From: SIG510 sp045540975
GTDB taxonomy: Bacteria > Bacillota > Clostridia > Oscillospirales > JAAYXM01
Assembly (NCBI GenBank): GCA_045540975.1
Contig: JAZQIE010000112.1
Coordinates: 1-7,622, forward strand
Length of the DNA stretch: 7,622 bases
Direction of reading: 5' to 3'
Notes under the pieces: model-generated
What the model was told of the DNA's origin: nothing
Seen by the model: the letters and a program-made list of their open reading frames with translations, nothing else
Database searches by the model: none
Shown here: positions 1-4,671 of the stretch, one piece after another
How positions within the stretch are numbered: position 1 is the stretch's first letter
Layout: every line of letters starts with the position of its first letter
Program-made: the position numbers and the translations under genes

Positions 1-409
1 TGCAGGCTATGCTCACATGGGTGTCGGTCATGCTTCCGGTAAGGATAAGGCAAACGAAGCGGCTAAGAGCGCAATCGAAAGCCCGCTGCTTGAAACCTCG
101 ATTTCCGGTGCGCAGGGTGTTATCATCAACATCACCGGCTCGCTTGACATCACGCTTGACGAAATCACCGCAGCTTCCGAAATGATTCGTGAAGCGGCAC
201 ATCCGGATGCAAACATCATCTTCGGTGCTGCAATCGATCAGGGTATGGAAGACGAAATCCGCGTCACCGTCATCGCAACCGGCGGCGAAGCAAACAAGGG
301 CATCGTCGATAAGAAGACCACCGGTGTCATGGACCTTGGCAAGATCGAGTCTCCGTTTGTTGAAGACGATCCGTTCAAAGTCATTGAGCGTATGTTCGAC
401 ACCAAGTAA
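1..409 (+). CDS. ftsZ: Cell division GTPase FtsZ, C-terminal part (5' end outside window)
   Basis: FtsZ is the tubulin-like GTPase that polymerises into the cytoplasmic Z-ring at mid-cell. The frame is open from base 2 and reads AGYAHMGVGHASGKDKA, the FtsZ block at the start of the C-terminal subdomain. It continues through SPLLETSISGAQGVIINITG and ends the conserved fold with DEIRVTVIATG. What follows is only about 40 residues, ending DDPFKVIERMFDTK. The usual proline-rich C-terminal peptide (DIPxFLR-like) that binds FtsA, SepF or ZapA-type partners is not visible; the short acidic-hydrophobic DDPFKVIERMF segment may take its place, which is my inference. The stop is TAA at 407-409, followed at once by a terminator shared with the convergent ruvX gene. 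The start codon and the GTP-binding half lie upstream of the window. Identification is firm; the partner-binding role of the tail is a guess. Confidence 0.95.
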   Translation, partial: AGYAHMGVGHASGKDKANEAAKSAIESPLLETSISGAQGVIINITGSLDITLDEITAASEMIREAAHPDANIIFGAAIDQGMEDEIRVTVIATGGEANKGIVDKKTTGVMDLGKIESPFVEDDPFKVIERMFDTK

Positions 410-419
410 AAACATAATA

Positions 420-449
420 AAACGGCACGGTCGATTGGCCGTGCCGTTT
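420..449. terminator. Bidirectional intrinsic terminator between ftsZ and ruvX
   Basis: Perfect inverted repeat AACGGCACGG (421-430) / CCGTGCCGTT (439-448) with an 8-nt loop, extended by an A-T pair at 420/449. Read on the minus strand, the stem is followed by TTTTATTATGTTTTT, a good U-tract for ending ruvX. Read on the plus strand it is followed by TTTCTTCCT, a weaker tract for ending ftsZ. The position between two convergent stop codons fits a shared terminator. Confidence 0.9.
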
Positions 450-453
450 CTTC

Positions 454-873
454 CTATCTCATCCTGCGGAAGTCAAGATACCCTTCAAGGATTAAAGTTG
501 CGGCAACCGCATCCACCGTGCCTTTGTGCTGCTTGGTGCGTTTTCCGCTTTCACGCAAAATTCGGTGCGCATCCACCGAAGTACGGCGCTCATCCCAAAG
601 CTGTACCGGGACTCCGGTCTGTTCGGTGAGCAGGGAAGCGAGGTGCTTGCTCTTTTCTCCGCGTTCACCGATTGTGCCGTCCATATTCTTCGGGAAGCCG
701 AGCGCAACCTCCGCGATGTTTCGCTCGCGGATTAAATCGCACAGTCGCGCAACCGCTTTCTCGAAATTCGGCTCACGGACGGTAAATGCCTCGCCGGCAA
801 GAAATGCCTGTTCGTCGGAAATCGCGATTCCGATTCGGACATCGCCAAAGTCAATCCCCATGATACGCGGCAT
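454..873 (-). CDS. ruvX: RuvX/YqgF-family RNase H-fold nuclease (putative pre-16S rRNA processing, Holliday junction resolvase-like)
   Basis: The 139-residue product matches the YqgF/RuvX family in length and motif order. GIDFGDVRIGIAISD (residues 6-20) carries the first acidic residue, D8. ALGFPKNMDGTIGERGE lies at 57-73, LWDERRTS at 92-99 with E95, and KGTVDAVAATLILEGYL at 117-133 with D121. D8, E95 and D121 fit the D-E-D catalytic set of the RNase H-like fold. Family members act in maturation of the 16S rRNA 5' end in E. coli and have been described as Holliday junction resolvase-like; which role applies here cannot be read from sequence. The ATG at 871-873 is preceded by AGGAGG at normal spacing. 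The stop is TAG, whereas every complete plus-strand gene here ends in TAA. It is transcribed alone from its own promoter, divergently from the ribosomal genes, which fits an rRNA-maturation role but does not prove it. Confidence 0.93.
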   Translation of the reverse strand: MPRIMGIDFGDVRIGIAISDEQAFLAGEAFTVREPNFEKAVARLCDLIRERNIAEVALGFPKNMDGTIGERGEKSKHLASLLTEQTGVPVQLWDERRTSVDAHRILRESGKRTKQHKGTVDAVAATLILEGYLDFRRMR

Positions 874-907
874 GAAATTCCTCCTTTTATTTGCGTTTGT
901 TTTCTAT

Positions 908-936
908 ATTATATAGGAAGATGAAAAAAACCTCAA
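908..936 (-). promoter_or_regulatory. Sigma-A-type promoter for ruvX
   Basis: On the minus strand, TTGAGG (931-936) is the -35 and TATAAT (908-913) a perfect -10, with a 17-bp spacer. The transcript would start near 900 and reach the ruvX ATG within about 30 nt, so the leader is short. Confidence 0.85.
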
Positions 937-955
937 GAAAAATTAAAAATTTTGC

Positions 956-984
956 TTGACCTTGTGCAACTGTTGTGGTATAGT
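956..984 (+). promoter_or_regulatory. Sigma-A-type promoter for the rpmG-secE-nusG-rplK-rplA operon
   Basis: TTGACC (956-961) and TATAGT (979-984) are separated by exactly 17 bp, and TGG just before the -10 gives an extended TGn element. The A/T-rich stretch immediately upstream (937-955, rich in AAAAATTAAAAATTTT) is well placed to act as an UP element. That stretch is also upstream of the divergent ruvX promoter, so the two promoters share it. The start is expected near 991. Confidence 0.88.
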
Positions 985-990
985 TAATAT

Positions 991-1125
991 TACCTGTATG
1001 GGGTCTTTTTTTTGTGCGCTTTTTTGCGGACCGAAATCAAACACCCATTTGCGGGAATATCCATCTCGCAAACGCCGCTTTGACGGTGGTCAGGGAGGCA
1101 ATAAAATCTTAGGAGGTGCCGTTAC
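991..1125 (+). promoter_or_regulatory. Long 5' leader of rpmG with two T-tracts and a hairpin
   Basis: About 135 nt separate the inferred transcription start from the rpmG ATG, with no gene in it. It opens with a run of eight T (1006-1013) and then six T (1020-1025), separated only by GTGCGC. Next comes a hairpin with arms TTTGCG (1048-1053) and CGCAAA (1067-1072), its loop holding a smaller GGA/TCC pairing. A strong AGGAGG precedes the ATG. No stem sits directly before either T-tract, so neither looks like an intrinsic terminator. I do not recognise the leader as a known family. Confidence 0.4.
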
Positions 1126-1275
1126 ATGAGAGTCAAAATCACATTGGTTTGCCAGGAGTGCAAACAGAGAAACTACGATACTGTTAAGAACAAGAAGAAC
1201 GATCCCGATCGTTTGGAAATGAACAAGTATTGCCGTTTCTGCCGGAAACACACACTCCACAAAGAAACTAAGTAA
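1126..1275 (+). CDS. rpmG: 50S ribosomal protein L33, zinc-binding (C+) form
   Basis: This 49-residue protein begins MRVKITLVCQECKQRNYDT and ends KHTLHKETK, a complete L33. L33 sits near the E site of the large subunit. Two CxxC pairs, C9/C12 and C36/C39, form a four-cysteine zinc ribbon, so this is the zinc-requiring C+ version rather than the cysteine-free form that bacteria induce in zinc shortage. The ATG at 1126 follows AGGAGG by about 9 nt. The gene is the first of an operon with secE (38 nt downstream) and nusG, the common bacterial order. No tRNA-Trp gene lies between rpmG and secE, although some bacteria carry one there. A C- paralogue, if present, lies outside this window. Confidence 0.96.
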   Translation: MRVKITLVCQECKQRNYDTVKNKKNDPDRLEMNKYCRFCRKHTLHKETK

Positions 1276-1313
1276 TTTCTGAAATTACGATTGAGAAGAA
1301 AGGGAGTGCACAA

Positions 1314-1526
1314 ATGGCTGAAAAGAAAGAAAAGCTGGGCGGTCGTATCGCAAGATGGTTCCGCGAAATGAAGAGCGAACTCAAGAAAGTCGTTTGGCCG
1401 ACTTGGAATCAGGTTCGCAAGAATACCACGGTTGTTATCGTGGCGGTTCTGGTCGTTTGCGTATTCATCTTCGTGTTCGATGTTCTCTTTGGCTTTGGCC
1501 GTGATTTGCTTCTGGGCCTGCGCTAA
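1314..1526 (+). CDS. secE: Preprotein translocase subunit SecE
   Basis: SecE is the small essential membrane subunit that clamps SecY in the SecYEG channel. The 70-residue product has the single-span Gram-positive form: a charged amphipathic N-terminal helix (residues 1-25), the family signature SELKKVVWPTWNQVRKNT (21-38), and one hydrophobic segment at about 39-60. It is shorter than E. coli SecE, which has three spans; that is normal for Bacillota. The ATG at 1314 is preceded by AAGGGAG. The TAA stop at 1524-1526 overlaps by one base the AAGGAG that serves nusG, so translation of secE and nusG is probably coupled. Confidence 0.96.
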   Translation: MAEKKEKLGGRIARWFREMKSELKKVVWPTWNQVRKNTTVVIVAVLVVCVFIFVFDVLFGFGRDLLLGLR

Positions 1527-1538
1527 AGGAGTACCGTC

Positions 1539-2063
1539 ATGTCAAATGAAGCAAAATGGTATGTGGTTCACACATACTCCGGCTATGAAAACAAAGTAGC
1601 CGCTACAATCGAAAAGACCGTGGAAAACCGCAAACTTCACGATCTCATTCATGAGGTCACCGTGCCCACCGAAATTGTTGAAGAAATCAAGGACGGTACA
1701 CGTAAGCAAGTGGAGCGTAAGGTATTCCCGAGTTATGTCCTGGTGAAGATGGACATGACCGACGAGACTTGGTACATTGTCCGTAACAGCCGTGGCGTAA
1801 CCGGCTTCCTCGGTTCCAAAAGTGACCCGGTTCCGCTTACCGAGGAAGAAGTAATCGCACTCGGTGTCGAGAAGCATGAAGTCGTGGTTGACTACCAAGT
1901 CGGTGACAGCGTCAAAATCATTGACGGTGCTCTGGAAGACTTCGTTGCAATCGTGGACGAAATTGAGCTCGACAAGAACAAGGTCCGTGTCATCGTTTCC
2001 ATGTTCGGTCGCGAAACTTCGGTCGAACTGGAGCCCGATCAGGTTGAACTGGTCAAAGAATAA
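1539..2063 (+). CDS. nusG: Transcription termination/antitermination factor NusG
   Basis: NusG binds the clamp of RNA polymerase and modulates pausing, termination and coupling to ribosomes. The 174-residue length is typical. The NGN domain (about 1-115) opens WYVVHTYSGYENKV and holds FPSYVLVKMDM and VRNSRGVTGFLG. The C-terminal KOW domain (about 120-174) reads GDSVKIIDGALEDFVAIVDEI. Its first glycine is kept, but the usual GPF...GxV pattern is altered to GAL...AIV, a mild divergence. The ATG at 1539 follows AAGGAG (1526-1531) at 7 nt. A hairpin starts 7 nt after the stop and leads into the structured region before rplK. No terminator is seen after nusG, so transcription should continue into rplK and rplA. 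Confidence 0.97.
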   Translation: MSNEAKWYVVHTYSGYENKVAATIEKTVENRKLHDLIHEVTVPTEIVEEIKDGTRKQVERKVFPSYVLVKMDMTDETWYIVRNSRGVTGFLGSKSDPVPLTEEEVIALGVEKHEVVVDYQVGDSVKIIDGALEDFVAIVDEIELDKNKVRVIVSMFGRETSVELEPDQVELVKE

Positions 2064-2069
2064 CACTTG

Positions 2070-2136
2070 TATGCCAGCCGTTACGGCTTTGCATAACGTG
2101 GGAGGGTGCACAAACGTGCATACCGCCAACTACCAC
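2070..2136 (+). promoter_or_regulatory. Structured element upstream of rplK: hairpin plus GTGGGAGGGT motif (candidate L1 binding site, copy 1)
   Basis: The 99 nt between nusG and rplK hold an ordered structure. First is a hairpin of TATGC-c-AGCCG-TTA-CGGCT-tt-GCATA (2070-2095). Two nt later comes GTGGGAGGGT (2098-2107). Outer helix GTGG (2098-2101) pairs with CCAC (2133-2136). After an unpaired GA (2102-2103), an inner helix pairs GGT (2105-2107) with ACC (2122-2124) and GCAC (2108-2111) with GTGC (2116-2119), loop AAAC, with AT bulged. The 3' side of the internal loop is longer than the 5' side. This two-helix, asymmetric-loop form recalls known ribosomal protein L1 sites on mRNA. The assignment to L1 is inference; the repeated structure is seen directly. 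Confidence 0.6.
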
Positions 2137-2162
2137 AATTTTCATAAGGAGGTGCTACCACA

Positions 2163-2588
2163 ATGGCTCAAAAGGTTATGGGGTACATTAAACTGCAGAT
2201 TCCTGCTGGTAAAGCAACACCGGCTCCCCCGGTAGGTCCGGCACTTGGTCAGTACGGTGTGAACATCGTACAGTTTACTAAGGACTTCAACGAACGTACC
2301 AAGAATGACATCGGTCTCATTATCCCGGTTGTCATCACCGTTTATGCGGACCGTTCGTTCTCCTTCATCACCAAGACTCCGCCGGCTTCCGTCCTCATTA
2401 AGAAGGCGTGTAAGATCGAAAGCGGTTCTGCTGTCCCGAACAAGACTAAGGTCGCTCAGATCAGCAAAGAAGATCTCCAGAAGATCGCTGAACTCAAGAT
2501 GAAAGACCTGAATGCCGGTTCTGTGGAATCTGCGATGAGCATGATCGCAGGTACCGCTCGCAGCATGGGCATTACCGTCGCAGAGTAA
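2163..2588 (+). CDS. rplK: 50S ribosomal protein L11
   Basis: L11 binds the GTPase-associated centre of 23S rRNA and, with L10 and L12, forms the base of the stalk that engages EF-G and EF-Tu; it is also needed for RelA sensing where RelA-type enzymes occur. The 141-residue protein has the full family length. The N-terminal domain carries the proline-rich IPAGKATPAPPVGPALGQYGVNI block (13-35, positions of thiostrepton contact in the family), then DRSFSFITKTPPAS (63-76). The C-terminal RNA-binding domain holds SVESAMSMIAGTARSMGI (120-137). The ATG at 2163 follows AAGGAGG (2146-2152) by 10 nt. Gene order nusG-rplK-rplA is the standard one; 80 nt separate it from rplA, filled by a second structured element. 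Confidence 0.97.
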   Translation: MAQKVMGYIKLQIPAGKATPAPPVGPALGQYGVNIVQFTKDFNERTKNDIGLIIPVVITVYADRSFSFITKTPPASVLIKKACKIESGSAVPNKTKVAQISKEDLQKIAELKMKDLNAGSVESAMSMIAGTARSMGITVAE

Positions 2589-2592
2589 GATT

Positions 2593-2651
2593 GAAACGGA
2601 AGATCCGTTTCCGTGGGAGGGTTTGAAATTTCCACAAACCCGAAAAACCAC
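2593..2651 (+). promoter_or_regulatory. Structured element upstream of rplA: hairpin plus GTGGGAGGGT motif (candidate L1 binding site, copy 2)
   Basis: Same architecture as the element before rplK. A perfect 8-bp hairpin GAAACGGA (2593-2600) / TCCGTTTC (2604-2611) has a 3-nt loop and no T-tract. One nt later comes an identical GTGGGAGGGT (2613-2622). Outer helix GTGG (2613-2616) pairs with CCAC (2648-2651), then unpaired GA (2617-2618). The inner helix is a perfect 7 bp, GGGTTTG (2619-2625) / CAAACCC (2635-2641), and GAAAAA (2642-2647) is the longer 3' side of the internal loop. The CCAC ends 3 nt before the rplA Shine-Dalgarno, so protein binding here could block initiation. Recognition by L1 is inferred. 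Confidence 0.62.
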
Positions 2652-2668
2652 TTGAAGGAGGATAAACA

Positions 2669-3364
2669 GTGCGTAGAGGTAAAAAGTACATCGAGAGCGC
2701 AAAGCTCATCGATCGTTTGAAACAGTATGATACCGCTGAAGCAGTTGATCTGGTCATCAAGTCCGGTAAGGCAAAGTTTGATGAAACCGTCGAGATTCAC
2801 GTCAAGCTGGGCGTTGACTCCCGTCATGCAGATCAGCAGGTTCGCGGTGCGGTAGTTCTGCCGCATGGTACCGGTAAGACCGTTCGCGTCATGGTTTTTG
2901 CTAAGGGCGATAAGGCTAAGGAAGCAGAAGCAGCTGGCGCAGATTTTGTCGGTGCAGAAGATATGGTTGCTAAGATCCAGGGCGAGAACTTCTTCGATTT
3001 CGACGTTGTTGTCGCTACCCCGGATATGATGGGTCTGGTTGGTCGCTTGGGTAAGGTCCTCGGTCCGAAGGGCTTGTTGCCGAACCCGAAGGCAGGTACC
3101 GTTACCATGGATGTCGCTAAGGCAATCCAGGAGCTCAAAGCCGGTAAGATTGAGTACCGTCTCGATAAGACCAACATCATCCATTGCCCGATCGGTAAGG
3201 TTTCCTTCGGCGCTGAAAAGCTCACCGAAAACCTGGAAACTCTTCTCGGTGCAGTTATCAAGGCTCGTCCGGCAGCTGCAAAGGGTCAGTACATCCGCTC
3301 CTGTGTCATCGCTTCGACCATGGGCCCGGGTGTCAAGCTGAGCACTGCTAAGTATCTTGGCTAA
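2669..3364 (+). CDS. rplA: 50S ribosomal protein L1
   Basis: L1 forms the mobile L1 stalk that guides deacylated tRNA out of the E site, and in E. coli represses its own L11-L1 operon by binding the mRNA. The product is 231 residues, the family norm. It opens RRGKKYIESAKLIDR, and the mid-protein carries FDVVVATPDMMGLVGRLGKVLGPKGLLPNPKAGTV in pieces from about 110 to 145, the L1 signature region. The start is GTG at 2669, 7 nt after AAGGAGG (2655-2661); no in-frame ATG lies at a plausible position. The stop is TAA at 3362-3364, and no terminator follows: the next promoter starts 9 nt later, so read-through into the L10 leader is expected. Confidence 0.97.
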   Translation: MRRGKKYIESAKLIDRLKQYDTAEAVDLVIKSGKAKFDETVEIHVKLGVDSRHADQQVRGAVVLPHGTGKTVRVMVFAKGDKAKEAEAAGADFVGAEDMVAKIQGENFFDFDVVVATPDMMGLVGRLGKVLGPKGLLPNPKAGTVTMDVAKAIQELKAGKIEYRLDKTNIIHCPIGKVSFGAEKLTENLETLLGAVIKARPAAAKGQYIRSCVIASTMGPGVKLSTAKYLG

Positions 3365-3373
3365 AAAATATCC

Positions 3374-3402
3374 TTGACAAACAAATATACCTTTGGTATA
3401 AT
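3374..3402 (+). promoter_or_regulatory. Consensus sigma-A promoter for rplJ-rplL
   Basis: TTGACA (3374-3379) and TATAAT (3397-3402) both match consensus perfectly, with a 17-bp spacer and a TGG extended -10 directly before TATAAT. It begins 9 bp after the rplA stop codon. It would give rplJ-rplL an independent supply of transcript, starting near 3409, at the head of the L10 leader. Confidence 0.95.
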
Positions 3403-3408
3403 GTTTTT

Positions 3409-3540
3409 TGCGTTCTTAAGACAGTAGGTGTCGCGTAAGTGGCGTAATTCGAGAATTCGTGCCTACCGAGGAAATAGCATTTGTAACATACATCTGTCTA
3501 TTTTCCCCCTGCGTCTTAACGGACGCAGGGGTTTATCTTT
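3409..3540 (+). ncRNA. L10 (rplJ) leader, cis-regulatory RNA
   Basis: The untranslated stretch from the promoter start to the attenuator has the hallmarks of the firmicute ribosomal L10 leader. GTAGG (3424-3428) pairs with CCTAC (3462-3466), followed by CGAGGAAATAG, the kind of GA-rich segment found in this leader family. An internal AATT/AATT hairpin with CGAG loop (3446-3457) lies inside it. AGACAG (3419-3424) can pair with CTGTCT (3494-3499) and close the whole domain, bringing the attenuator next to it. In this family the L10(L12) complex binds the leader and favours termination. Family assignment is from memory of its features, not a covariance search. Confidence 0.85.
3506..3540 (+). 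terminator. Attenuator (intrinsic terminator) in the L10 leader
   Basis: A perfect 10-bp stem CCCCTGCGTC (3506-3515) / GACGCAGGGG (3522-3531), loop TTAACG, followed by TTTATCTTTT. It lies 32 nt before the rplJ start codon, so it can end transcription before the gene. TTAAGAC at 3416-3422 is a perfect complement of GTCTTAA at 3513-3519, covering part of the 5' arm and the loop, so an antiterminator pairing is available. Confidence 0.92.
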
Positions 3541-3562
3541 TACTACGGAGGTGAAATTTACA

Positions 3563-4072
3563 GTGCCGAATGCAAAGGTTTTAGAGCAGAAGAAGGCCAT
3601 CGTTGCTGATCTTGCTGAAAAGATGAAAACTGCAAGCAGCGGTGTTTTGGTCGACTACAAAGGCATCAACGTCGAAGACGATACCAAGCTTCGTGCTGAG
3701 ATGCGTAAGAACAACGTTGAGTACACCGTTATCAAGAACAATCTGATCCGCTTCGCTGCAAAGGAAGTCGGTTTTGACGCTCTTGACGAAGTGCTCCACG
3801 GAACCACTGCAATTGCAATCAGCATGGATGACGTCATTGCTCCGGCAAAGATCATCGCTGATTACGCAAAGAAGGACGAAAAGGTCTTCAACATCAAGGC
3901 AGGTTTCGTCGAAGGAAGAGTTATCGATGCAGCAGAGGTGAAGCAGCTTGCTGCTACCCCGAGCCGCGAAGTGCTCCTCGCAAAAATGCTGGGCAGCTTG
4001 AAGGGCCCGCTCACTTCTCTCGCTATTGCGCTTAACGCAATCATTGAGAAGAAACAGCAGGAAACTGCATAA
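3563..4072 (+). CDS. rplJ: 50S ribosomal protein L10
   Basis: L10 anchors the L7/L12 dimers to the large-subunit stalk and is the autoregulator of its operon. The product is 169 residues from GTG at 3563 and reads (V/M)PNAKVLEQKKAIVADLAEK, then SGVLVDYKGINVEDDTKLR (26-44), YTVIKNNLIRFA and HGTTAIAIS. The last helix, GSLKGPLTSLAIALNAIIEKK, is the L12-docking helix. I chose GTG at 3563 because GGAGG (3547-3551) lies 11 nt upstream and the PNAKVL start is the clostridial one. The frame stays open upstream to a GTG at 3428, but that would translate through the leader and attenuator and adds residues unlike any L10. rplL follows after 33 nt. Confidence 0.96.
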   Translation: MPNAKVLEQKKAIVADLAEKMKTASSGVLVDYKGINVEDDTKLRAEMRKNNVEYTVIKNNLIRFAAKEVGFDALDEVLHGTTAIAISMDDVIAPAKIIADYAKKDEKVFNIKAGFVEGRVIDAAEVKQLAATPSREVLLAKMLGSLKGPLTSLAIALNAIIEKKQQETA

Positions 4073-4105
4073 CTTACAAAAATATAAATTTGGAGGTATT
4101 TTGAA

Positions 4106-4480
4106 ATGTCTGAAAAGATCACTAACATCATTGAAGAAATCAAGGCTATGCCGATTCTCGAGCTGGCTGACTTGGTTAAGGCTATTGAAGAAGAATTTGG
4201 CGTATCCGCAGCTGCAGTTGCAGTTGCTGCTCCGGCTGCAGGCGGCGATGCTCCGGCTGCTGCTGAAAAGACCGATTTCGATGTTATCCTGGCTGAAGCT
4301 GGCGCTAACAAGATCAACGTCATCAAGGTTGTCCGCGAACTGACCGGTCTGGGCCTGAAGGAAGCTAAGGAACTCGTCGACGGTGCACCGAAGGCTGTTA
4401 AGGAAGGCATCGGCAAGGAAGACGCTGAAGCAATGAAGGCAAAGCTCGAAGAAGCTGGCGCAAAGGTCGAACTCAAGTAA
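4106..4480 (+). CDS. rplL: 50S ribosomal protein L7/L12
   Basis: L7/L12 is the flexible multicopy stalk protein that recruits and activates translational GTPases. The 124-residue product has the three expected parts: an N-terminal dimerisation helical region (1-33, including PILELADLVKAIEEEFGVS), an Ala/Gly/Pro hinge (35-53), and the globular factor-binding domain from about 55, with FDVILAEAGANKINVIKVV (58-76) and RELTGLGLKEAKELVDGAPK (77-96). The ATG at 4106 follows GGAGG (4092-4096) by 9 nt. It is the last gene of the rplJ-rplL unit: a strong terminator follows within 30 nt. In most Bacillota rpoB comes next; here it does not. Confidence 0.97.
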   Translation: MSEKITNIIEEIKAMPILELADLVKAIEEEFGVSAAAVAVAAPAAGGDAPAAAEKTDFDVILAEAGANKINVIKVVRELTGLGLKEAKELVDGAPKAVKEGIGKEDAEAMKAKLEEAGAKVELK

Positions 4481-4506
4481 GACCAACTGCTCTTAGCAGA
4501 ACTTTT

Positions 4507-4568
4507 GCGGTAACAAAAGGTCGAGGTGCCATCAGGTTCCTCAAAGCACCTTTTGTTACCGCTTTTTT
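4507..4568 (+). terminator. Strong intrinsic terminator after rplL
   Basis: A perfect 15-bp stem GCGGTAACAAAAGGT (4507-4521) / ACCTTTTGTTACCGC (4548-4562) is followed by six T (4563-4568). The 26-nt loop can fold again: GAGG (4523-4526) with CCTC (4539-4542) around CC(ATCA)GG. AGGTGC (4524-4529) can also pair with GCACCT (4546-4551), but this would cost the top of the main stem. No T-tract exists on the minus-strand side, so it acts in the plus direction only. Confidence 0.95.
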
Positions 4569-4604
4569 GATATTTTCCGTTTTTTTGGATATGAATAAAA
4601 ACTA

Positions 4605-4633
4605 TTGACGAATTGATTGTTGTCTGCTATAAT
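4605..4633 (+). promoter_or_regulatory. Sigma-A promoter for the L7Ae-rpsL-rpsG-fusA (str) operon
   Basis: TTGACG (4605-4610) and a perfect TATAAT (4628-4633), 17-bp spacer, with TGC giving an extended TGn -10. The upstream side is A/T-rich (TTTTTTTGG and ATGAATAAAAA). It starts 36 bp after the rplL terminator, so the str operon is a separate transcription unit. Confidence 0.92.
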
Positions 4634-4671
4634 GATAAATTGTGCTAGAGTGATTAGCGGAGGCTATATTC

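Noticed and set aside
2593..2611. 8-bp perfect hairpin after rplK as a terminator
   Set aside because: No T-tract follows; it leads straight into the GTGGGAGGGT motif, and the same layout occurs before rplK.
3428..3562. In-frame upstream GTG extending rplJ by 45 codons
   Set aside because: It would start inside the L10 leader and translate through the attenuator. The residues do not resemble L10, and GTG at 3563 has GGAGG and the right N-terminus.
3581..4486. 301-codon open frame on the minus strand across rplJ-rplL
   Set aside because: It runs antisense to two certain ribosomal protein genes, with a Cys/Ser-rich product typical of shadow frames.
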